Assembly: GCF_003258595.1 (NCBI RefSeq)
Contig: NZ_QHHQ01000005.1
Location: 434,001-498,000, forward strand
DNA: 64,000 nt
Reading direction: 5' to 3'
Source of the DNA: Acuticoccus sediminis
GTDB lineage: Bacteria > Pseudomonadota > Alphaproteobacteria > Rhizobiales > Amorphaceae
Below the pieces are notes generated by a model. That model made no database searches. It was given only the letters and a program-made list of their open reading frames with translations, and had not been told where the DNA came from. Position numbers and translations under genes: made by a program. Below, in pieces: positions 55,697 to 62,128 of the stretch (its first letter is position 1; every line of letters starts with the position of its first letter).

Positions 55697-56000
55697 CGCG
55701 CCACCTCCGCCCGATGCGCATCGGCGAAAGCGTTGAGCATCTCTTCGAACTGGTCGACGACTCGATCAGGTCGTCGCTGGCGCGAAGCATCGCGTCTCCG
55801 CACGAGTGGCGGACCCCATCCCCGGCAATGGACTCCGCGCCTGCTGCGTAGAACCTGATGCGCGCCTCCAGCGAGTCCCAGTCGTCGATCAGGTTGGAGA
55901 GCGTGGGCGTCCTTTCGGCTTCGGCGACGGTCCTATTCGCTGCAATGGTCTTGGCGTCGGGCATGGCTTCCCCGTCCGCCGGAACTGTGGTGTTCGGCAT
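55693..56000 (-). pseudogene. Small unknown protein A, frameshifted paralogue of B
   Basis: First gene of the operon. The frame from ATG 56000 (MPNTTVPADGEAM; AGGAGC upstream) matches B in LEARIRFYAAGAES and LRASDDLIE, then loses similarity and runs on out of register. At 55759-55760 two bases remain where a codon is expected; in the next frame the sequence continues VDQFEEMLNAFADAHRAEVAR and stops at 55693, exactly the ATGA overlap with B. This is a net one-base loss (or two-base gain): a recent mutation, a sequencing error or a programmed frameshift. Confidence 0.7.
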
Positions 56001-56026
56001 TGTCTCATTGCTCCTGTAGCGAGCTG

Positions 56027-56095
56027 TTTGTACAGTGTCCCTATTGATGCGGATAAATGTTCGTTTTGTCAACCCGAATAGGGACAGGGTACAAA
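56027..56095. promoter_or_regulatory. Paired 19-bp operator arms and divergent promoters
   Basis: Arms 56027-56045 and 56077-56095 are inverted repeats matching at 17 of 19 positions (TTTGTACxxTGTCCCTATT), separated by 31 bp. Between them lie a perfect minus-strand -35 TTGACA (56072-56067) and a plus-strand -10-like GATAAA whose TTGTAC -35 is in the left arm. The right arm reaches the start codon of the XRE gene. Autoregulation by that protein is the simple reading. Confidence 0.7.
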
Positions 56096-56346
56096 TGACG
56101 CCGGTGCAAATGAGGATGGCGAGGGCGGCGGTTGGTTGGGGGGTGCGCGACCTTGCCGCCGCTGCCGGTGTCACTGCAAACACCGTTACCCGTATCGAGA
56201 AAGGCAGCGATGCGAAGCAATCGACGCTTCAGGCTCTACAACGTGCCCTCGAAGACGCAGGCGTGGAGTTCATCCCCGAGAACGGGGGCGGCGCTGGGGT
56301 GAGGCTGCGGAAGCGGTCAGCCCCCGTGTCAAAGATAGAGGTTTGA
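56095..56346 (+). CDS. Small XRE-family helix-turn-helix regulator
   Basis: An 83-residue DNA-binding protein: MTPVQMRMARAAVGWGVRDL then the recognition helix region AAGVTANTVTRIEKG, and the closing segment ALEDAGVEFIPENGGGAGVR typical of very common small alphaproteobacterial XRE regulators. ATG 56095 is at the edge of the right operator arm, leaving no room for a ribosome site, so it may be leaderless or start slightly elsewhere. It is divergent from operon A-B-C. Confidence 0.85.
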   Translation: MTPVQMRMARAAVGWGVRDLAAAAGVTANTVTRIEKGSDAKQSTLQALQRALEDAGVEFIPENGGGAGVRLRKRSAPVSKIEV

Positions 56347-56388
56347 CCGGCGGGGGCACTCGCGGCTGCTTCTCGATCCAAGACTGCG

Positions 56389-57483
56389 TTACTGCGTCGT
56401 GAACCCTACCGCCGGTCTGGCGGCTTCGTTCCGTGGTGGTATTGCCGTCTTGAGGCCAGCGGCAGGCGGCAGGCGCGGGCGATCATCCACGGGCATGCTT
56501 CGCGCGGCGGCGGCGACGTGTCGCTCGAGGTCACCGGTGCGCTCGAATATCCGCTCGAACATCGTCAGGTGTCCTTTTGGATAGTTGGCTGTCTCGGAAC
56601 GATTGCGTCGATAAAGAGCAAGATCTTTGCGCCGAGATTCGCAAACGCATGGCTTGGGCGGCGCGTCGCTTCTCTCGCAGGCGGTGACGAACGCCTCGGC
56701 GAGCGGTTCCATGATGCGTGACTGCACGTATTTCTGGCAGTCGTTGCCCTTGCCGCGGCAATGCCGCTCCCACAGGCGCTGGATCTCTGCCTTCTGCTTC
56801 GAAACGACAGTCGCAGAGGGATCATGGGGCGAACTGTCGTTGCCCGGCCGGGCATGGCATGGAAGGTCCCGCTCCAGGATGTTCGACCAGGCCTTTCGTG
56901 ATGGAGCGGTTGGCGTCGCATCGACCGTGGGCTTGGGCGGTGCAAAACGCTTCCGCCACTCTCGGGCATAGGCCGGATCAGTGGGCGGCAGTCGTGAGGG
57001 GCGGTAGACTTCCCATGTGAAGCGCTCGTCCATGTTGCCGCCCTGAACGTTGATCGACACGGCCAACGGCACATATCCGTCAGCGCATGGTGAAGAGGGG
57101 TTGCCGCGGCGTTCGAACCGCGCCGGGAATCTCTTCTGCACGGGAACGCAGAGAGCATCGAGCATGCCTGGAAAGCCCCCGCCGCGCTGGGAAAACCGGA
57201 AGCGTAGCGGGACCATAAGTCCGTCGCCATCCGGCACCGCGAAGGCGAAGGCACGCCGATCATATGCACCGATGGTTTCCGTGAGGCACGGCTCCGAGCG
57301 GGAAAGAACTGCCCAGCCGAGCACGCGGTCGGCCGAGAAGGCACCGCCCCATTCGTAAATGGCGGCGTAGACCGGCTCACGGTGGGGGTTGCAGATCTCG
57401 ATAAAGGTGAAGGTGGCCATCGCCGGCGTGGCCGCGAAGAGGGTTATCACGAGACAAGCGATAAAACGCAGTATTGCTCTCAA
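56389..57483 (-). CDS. Secreted protein with DUF1036-like N-terminal domain
   Basis: A 364-residue exported protein. TTG start at 57483 is supported by GGAGG seven bases upstream and a signal peptide ending PAMA. Residues about 25-95 (FTFIEICNPHREPVYAAIYE, GWAVLSRSEPCLTETIG) resemble the DUF1036 fold of Cys-paired secreted proteins. The second half is basic and Cys-rich (LPCHARPGND, WERHCRGKGNDCQKY, PKPCVCESRR) and may be intracellularly unfolded, or disulphide-bonded outside. Function unknown. Confidence 0.6.
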   Translation of the reverse strand: MRAILRFIACLVITLFAATPAMATFTFIEICNPHREPVYAAIYEWGGAFSADRVLGWAVLSRSEPCLTETIGAYDRRAFAFAVPDGDGLMVPLRFRFSQRGGGFPGMLDALCVPVQKRFPARFERRGNPSSPCADGYVPLAVSINVQGGNMDERFTWEVYRPSRLPPTDPAYAREWRKRFAPPKPTVDATPTAPSRKAWSNILERDLPCHARPGNDSSPHDPSATVVSKQKAEIQRLWERHCRGKGNDCQKYVQSRIMEPLAEAFVTACERSDAPPKPCVCESRRKDLALYRRNRSETANYPKGHLTMFERIFERTGDLERHVAAAARSMPVDDRPRLPPAAGLKTAIPPRNEAARPAVGFTTQ

Positions 57484-57734
57484 AATCGGCCTCCGACGCC
57501 ATGCTAAAAGTATGACCGTGAGGTTAATTGACGTGATCTCGTCGTGGCAAGCGGGACGAGCCGACCCCGGCGGATGTGCCTGCGCGACAACAACGTCGTC
57601 TCTCGCTCATCTTGGAACACTCCGACTTTGGCTTGAAGGCCTATCATCGGTGTCCACTCGAACGGGGCAGGATCAGCCTCATACCGGCGACGGCCTCCGA
57701 GAGGGAGGCAGCCTGAACACGAGGGTGGGTCAGA
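57484..57734. other. Gene-free gap with IS-like ends
   Basis: About 250 bp with no gene I can support. A short open frame on the plus strand runs through it but has no family pattern. The right end carries two direct repeats (separate entry). Confidence 0.4.
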
Positions 57735-57780
57735 TTACGATCGGCGCGGCCCCTGAAAGGGGGTCAGATTTGGATCGGCG
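57727..57780. repeat. Two 20-bp direct repeats of IS-end type
   Basis: GGGTCAGATTxxGATCGGCG occurs at 57727-57746 and 57761-57780, 34 bp apart, with CCTGAAAGG between. Such GGGTCA-rich units resemble remnants of insertion-sequence ends (IS21-like or similar). No transposase is nearby. The minus strand of both copies codes for the last residues of the SufR-like gene. Confidence 0.6.
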
Positions 57781-58487
57781 TTGACAACCTTGGCGTCAGG
57801 ATTTTGCCGCTTGCCAGCATAATCTTCCGGATTGCGCTGCACGACGTAAGTGCAACGGCGCCCCCCTCCGACGATGTGTTCGGTTCGTGCGACGGAGACC
57901 GTGGGGCCGAGGACCGCACGAAACACATCCAGCTCCGCGCGGCAGAAACCCTGGCACGCCGATGCTGCAGCGCAGATCGGGCAATGGTTTTCGATGAACA
58001 GGAACGATCCGTCCCTCTCCTCGCTCCACTGCGCCATGTAGCCTTCTTCCGAACGCAACCTTGCCAGTGCCTCAAGCTTGTCCGGAAGCTCGGACTTCCG
58101 GGACAGCTCGCGCTCGTAGATCGCCCGCGTGTCGGCCTCCCGCGCGTTGATGATCGCATCGAGGGCGGTATTGCCGACATGCGTGCGGACGAGATCGAGA
58201 AGCTGCACCGTCAGCGCAGCATGCGTATCGGGAAACCGGGCCTGCGCCTTCGCGGTCAGTTCCCAGAGCTGGCGAGGGCGGCCGACCCCCTTTGCCTCGC
58301 TCGTGGCTTCGACGAGGCCTTCGTCCGCAAGCCGGACCAGCTGTTGACGTGCCGCTTCTCCCGTCGTGCCGAGCGTTTTTCCCAGCGCAGACGACGTCAA
58401 AGATCCGTGCATTTTCAACGCCATGAGGATGCGCTCGGAGGAGCTGCGGGGGGTGCGTGAAGAATTTTCCAAGTTATTGCTTGACAT
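57735..58487 (-). CDS. SufR-like metalloregulator with altered C-terminus
   Basis: A 250-residue regulator. N-terminal winged helix (about 15-75: SALGKTLGTTGEAARQQLVR, LVEATSEAKGVGRPRQLWEL) and a C-terminal Cys cluster (HCPICAAASACQGFCRAE, then GGGRRCTYVV) that in SufR binds a [4Fe-4S] cluster as an iron-sulphur/oxidative sensor. It is divergent from sodB, which it may control. The last about 15 residues (NADPNLTPFQGPRRS) are read from the IS-like repeats, so the natural end has been replaced. Start ATG 58487. Confidence 0.8.
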   Translation of the reverse strand: MSSNNLENSSRTPRSSSERILMALKMHGSLTSSALGKTLGTTGEAARQQLVRLADEGLVEATSEAKGVGRPRQLWELTAKAQARFPDTHAALTVQLLDLVRTHVGNTALDAIINAREADTRAIYERELSRKSELPDKLEALARLRSEEGYMAQWSEERDGSFLFIENHCPICAAASACQGFCRAELDVFRAVLGPTVSVARTEHIVGGGRRCTYVVQRNPEDYAGKRQNPDAKVVNADPNLTPFQGPRRS

Positions 58488-58501
58488 ATTCCGCTGTGCG
58501 G

Positions 58502-58525
58502 TTTTCAAAGGGTTCGCTTTGAAAA
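58502..58525. promoter_or_regulatory. Perfect palindrome between SufR-like gene and sodB
   Basis: Arms TTTTCAAAG (58502-58510) and CTTTGAAAA (58517-58525) with a 6-bp spacer lie in the 94-bp divergent promoter. The natural binding site of a dimeric regulator, probably the SufR-like protein. Confidence 0.6.
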
Positions 58526-58581
58526 TAGCGACTCGGGCGTCGCAGGACAACCGCCCGCCTCCGCTGACCAGGGAATCCGAG

Positions 58582-59184
58582 ATGGCATTCGAACTACCGA
58601 CGCTGCCGTACGCACCGTGCGATCTGGCCGAACGCGGCATGGGCCAGGATACGCTCGAGCTGCATCATGGCAAACACCATCAATCGTACGTCACGGCACT
58701 CAACGGGTTCGTGGAGACGAATTCCGATCTTCAGGGCAAGTCGCTTGAGGAGATCATACTGTATTCGGCCGCACAGCCCGAGCTCGCCGGCGTCTTCAAC
58801 AACGCCGGACAGCACTGGAATCACCTTCACTTCTGGAAGGCGCTGTCACCGAGCGGAGGACGGATCCCCGGCAGGCTTGAAACCAAGATGATCGCGGACT
58901 TCGGTTCGGTTGCTATCTTCAAGGATGACTTCAAGACGGCGGCGACCACCCAGTTCGGATCGGGCTGGGCGTGGCTCATCCTCGCCAGCGATGGTCGCCT
59001 CAAGGTGACGAAGACACCGAACGGCTCGAACCCCATCGCCACCGGGGACGGGATACCGCTCCTGGGCCTCGATGTGTGGGAGCACAGCTACTACCTCGAT
59101 TTCCGCAATCGGCGGCCCGACTACGTCACCAACTTCCTCGATCAGCTTGCCAACTACGAGTTTGCTGAAGCGAACCTCGGCTAG
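58582..59184 (+). CDS. sodB: Superoxide dismutase, iron type
   Basis: A 200-residue cytoplasmic SOD. Metal ligands H28 (LELHHGKHH), H81 (WNHLHFW), D164 and H168 (LDVWEHSYY). Q77 is in AGQHWNH, the position that marks Fe rather than Mn type. ATG 58582 has AGGGA seven bases upstream; the long frame reaching back to 58366 is not coding. It is divergent from the SufR-like gene across a palindrome. Confidence 0.95.
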   Translation: MAFELPTLPYAPCDLAERGMGQDTLELHHGKHHQSYVTALNGFVETNSDLQGKSLEEIILYSAAQPELAGVFNNAGQHWNHLHFWKALSPSGGRIPGRLETKMIADFGSVAIFKDDFKTAATTQFGSGWAWLILASDGRLKVTKTPNGSNPIATGDGIPLLGLDVWEHSYYLDFRNRRPDYVTNFLDQLANYEFAEANLG

Positions 59185-59261
59185 CCCTTCGTGCCATGCG
59201 AAAGCACCTTGCATAGGGCTGGGCCATAGCCTTGCGGCCTGCGGGTGCGGAGTCATCAACC

Positions 59262-59876
59262 ATGAGCGTCAGCGCCTCTCGAGCTGCTCCCGCCAGCCTC
59301 AACTCGCATCATTCCATCAGATTGAAGCCGCCAAGCCGGCGGCCGGCCGCTGACACCGCGTTCCGGTCGGCTATGTCGTCGATGGCCTCCACCGTGGGTA
59401 TCGTCACGGCCGCAGTCGACGCGGAGCGTGTCGGCCGGACCGTGACGTCAGCGATCTCGCTTTCGGTGCAACCGCCGGCAATCCTGGTTTCCATCGACGT
59501 GACCAGCCGCCTCGCCGAGTTCATCATTCGCGCTGACGGATTCTCCTACGCCGTCCTCGCCTCCGATCAGGAACGTCTGGGCGACGCCTTCGCCGGCGGC
59601 CTCTCGTCGAACAGGCGGTTCGAGCTCGGGCGCTGGGAGCAGTGGGGATCCGGTCACCCACGTCTGAAGGGGGCCGTGACCGTCCTCGATTGCGAGTTGA
59701 TCGGAACGATGACGACCACCACGCATGTGCTCTTCGTCGGGGCCGTCGCGGATGCGAATACGACCACCGAACGTGCACCACTCCTTTGGCACAACCGAAG
59801 CTATCGGCACCTAGACGGAGATACCGCCAACACCCTCACCGGCGCCAGTGCGGGTTGGGGTGGAATGGAATCATGA
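59262..59876 (+). CDS. Flavin reductase domain protein
   Basis: A 204-residue protein of the FMN-reductase-like (PF01613-type) fold: ASTVGIVTAAVDAERVGRTV, VTSAISLSVQPPAILVSIDV and the closing region LFVGAVADANTTTERAPLLW, then RSYRHL. It would reduce or bind flavin, often as the small partner of a two-component monooxygenase. No large oxygenase subunit is in the window. ATG 59262 has GGAG nine bases upstream. Confidence 0.8.
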   Translation: MSVSASRAAPASLNSHHSIRLKPPSRRPAADTAFRSAMSSMASTVGIVTAAVDAERVGRTVTSAISLSVQPPAILVSIDVTSRLAEFIIRADGFSYAVLASDQERLGDAFAGGLSSNRRFELGRWEQWGSGHPRLKGAVTVLDCELIGTMTTTTHVLFVGAVADANTTTERAPLLWHNRSYRHLDGDTANTLTGASAGWGGMES

Positions 59877-59956
59877 CCACTATCGTGCCGCCATTGAGGC
59901 CCCCTCGAGTCCTGACCGATTCGGTGAACATGCATGGTCGAAGGGTGCGTTAGAAG

Positions 59957-60802
59957 ATGGCATTCCGCACTATCGCTGTGTTTGTCGACCCGGCGCCGGC
60001 GTGCGCCGATCCGATCCTATATGCCGTCGGGCTAGCGCGGCAGCACGAAGCCCACATCATCGCGATCTGCGTCGTTCCGACCACTTGGGAAACCAAGCCG
60101 TCGAGCATGTATGCGCGCGGTGATGACGCGATCCACGATGTCATCACCGTCGATACGGTTGGGCAACTGGACGCGATCGAGGCGGCACGACAGGCCTTCT
60201 CGCGGAATATGGGCGAGCGTGGCAGCCAGGAGTTTCGCGTCGTGCGAGAGTTCGAGGCCGCTAGACACATCCAGCTCAACCTTCTGCACGTCGACATCGT
60301 TGTCACCGGGCCGCTCTATCACGAGCGTCAGACCGCGATCTGGCCGGAAACCGAGCTGTTCGCCGCGGGCGTTCCGTTCGTCGTCGTGCCAGACGAGTGG
60401 TTCGAGACGCATGGCGATGGGCCGCCCGAACGTGTTCTCGTCGGCTGGAACGCTAGCGGCGAAGCGCGAAGGGCAATCACCGCATCATTGCCGCTGCTCA
60501 AGCAGGTCGATGAGGTTTGGATCCTCGTCGTCGATGGGCCCGACAACGCGCGCCGTGGCGAGGAGCCAGGCGCCGATATAGCCCTTTATCTCAGCCGCCA
60601 CGGCGTCAAGGTGACAGTGATGCAGTGCGAGTCCGCGGCAGTCCCCGTGCATAGCGTCATCCTTGATACGGCCACCGCGGTCGCTGCCGATCTCATCGTT
60701 CTGGGGGCCTACAGTCACAGCCGAATGGTCGAGCGGATCTTCGGTGGCGTGACGCATGACCTCTTCAAGAGCGCGCCGTTCCCGCTTCTGGTCGCGCGCT
60801 GA
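59957..60802 (+). CDS. Tandem universal stress protein (UspA)
   Basis: A 281-residue protein of two Usp halves (about 1-145 and 150-281). The second half keeps RVLVGWNASGEARRAI, the LIVLGAYSHSRMVERIF and the closing SAPFPLLVAR, that is the ATP-loop region though the second Gly of GxxG is Ser here. The first half is more divergent. Stress-related role inferred from family and neighbours. Confidence 0.85.
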   Translation: MAFRTIAVFVDPAPACADPILYAVGLARQHEAHIIAICVVPTTWETKPSSMYARGDDAIHDVITVDTVGQLDAIEAARQAFSRNMGERGSQEFRVVREFEAARHIQLNLLHVDIVVTGPLYHERQTAIWPETELFAAGVPFVVVPDEWFETHGDGPPERVLVGWNASGEARRAITASLPLLKQVDEVWILVVDGPDNARRGEEPGADIALYLSRHGVKVTVMQCESAAVPVHSVILDTATAVAADLIVLGAYSHSRMVERIFGGVTHDLFKSAPFPLLVAR

Positions 60803-60907
60803 CGACCACTTCCGCATCCCGAACCCCGCGACGGTCGCCCTGGCCGGGTGGGGACACATGCTGCCGCCTTCGGCAGCCATCGCATTCCCAACAATCCGGG
60901 TCCCGCA

Positions 60908-62125
60908 ATGAAGACCTTGAGTCCACGAGCTGTTCCTGTCTCATGCCTGCTGGCGTCCACGATCTTCATGGCGGCCACCGGTTCGGCCTTGGCCCAGTGG
61001 GGGAATGCACCGCCGCCCGCCGTGGACGTCGTGACGCTACAGGGACAGTCCGTCCCTGTAGTCAATGAACTTCCCGGCCGGATCGCCGCGACGCGTGTGT
61101 CCGAGGTCCGGGCTCGGGTATCGGGCATATTGCAGGAGCGCATATTCGAGCAGGGCACGCTCGTTCAGAAGGGCGAGACGTTGTTTCGCATCGACCCGGC
61201 ACTTTTCGAAGTCCGTGTTGCGAGTGCCCAAGCCGCATTGCAGCGCGCTGAGGCAACACATAAGAACGCGGCATTGGAGCTGAAGCGTCAGGAGTCGCTG
61301 CGTGACCGCAAGGTCAACAGCATCGCCCAATTCGAAAGAGCTTCCGTCGCAATGGCCGAGGCCGAGGCGGACGTCGCCGCTGCCGAGGCTCAGCTCGACG
61401 AGGCGAGGATCAACCTAGGCTATACCGAGGTCATGGCTCCCATCACGGGGATCATCGGCGGCGCCTTGGTGACGGAGGGTGCCCTCGTGACGGCCAACGG
61501 GCCGCAGAACATGGCGCTGATCCAGCAAATCGATCCGGTCTACGCGGACTTCACGCAATCCTCGGCCGAGCTGTTTGCCCTCAAGCGAGCCGTTGAGCAG
61601 GGAAAGTTGCAGAGCCCAGCACCCGGACAGGCACGCGTGCAGCTCGTTCTGGATGACGGCGCGCTCTACCCTCACCCCGGCAAGTTGCTGTTCTCAAGCG
61701 CCAGCGTTGACCCGACTACGGGGCAGGTCACGTTGCGCGCGGAGTTTCCGAACCCCAAACGCGATCTGTTACCGGGGCTCTACATCCGCGTTCGGATCGT
61801 GCAGGCGGTCCGTAATGAGGCCATCGTCGTGCCGCAACGCGCCGTCGTGCGCTCGGCGGAGGGAGCGGCGCAGGTCTACATCATCAAGGATGAGGTCGCC
61901 GAGCTGCGTGCCGTGAGTCTGGGTGAGGCGACAGGGTCTGACTGGGTCGTCGAGAGCGGCTTGCAGAGCGGAGATGTCGTCGTCGTCAACGGCACCATGA
62001 AGGTTCAGCCCGGCGGCAAGGTCTCGCCGCAGCCGTGGCAGCCGGTCGCATTGGCTGATGGCACGGGGGCCGGCTCCGAGGCCGCAGCCGATGCGGTGGG
62101 CACCGACACGGCGGAGATCCGCTGA
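60908..62125 (+). CDS. RND efflux periplasmic adaptor (membrane fusion protein)
   Basis: A 405-residue adaptor. Signal peptide (about 1-29, ending ALAQ, no lipobox Cys), then barrel-hybrid, coiled-coil hairpin (about 100-165, rich in Ala/Glu) and beta-barrel segments; lipoyl-like blocks VRARVSGILQERIFEQGTLV and LGYTEVMAPITGIIGG. It links an inner-membrane RND pump to an outer-membrane channel. It precedes the pump gene by three bases. ATG 60908. Confidence 0.92.
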   Translation: MKTLSPRAVPVSCLLASTIFMAATGSALAQWGNAPPPAVDVVTLQGQSVPVVNELPGRIAATRVSEVRARVSGILQERIFEQGTLVQKGETLFRIDPALFEVRVASAQAALQRAEATHKNAALELKRQESLRDRKVNSIAQFERASVAMAEAEADVAAAEAQLDEARINLGYTEVMAPITGIIGGALVTEGALVTANGPQNMALIQQIDPVYADFTQSSAELFALKRAVEQGKLQSPAPGQARVQLVLDDGALYPHPGKLLFSSASVDPTTGQVTLRAEFPNPKRDLLPGLYIRVRIVQAVRNEAIVVPQRAVVRSAEGAAQVYIIKDEVAELRAVSLGEATGSDWVVESGLQSGDVVVVNGTMKVQPGGKVSPQPWQPVALADGTGAGSEAAADAVGTDTAEIR

Positions 62126-62128
62126 CCC

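Noticed and set aside
57389-57784. A 131-codon plus-strand frame over the gap before the SufR-like gene
   Set aside because: No family pattern, poor ribosome site, and it overlaps the antisense of two better supported genes.
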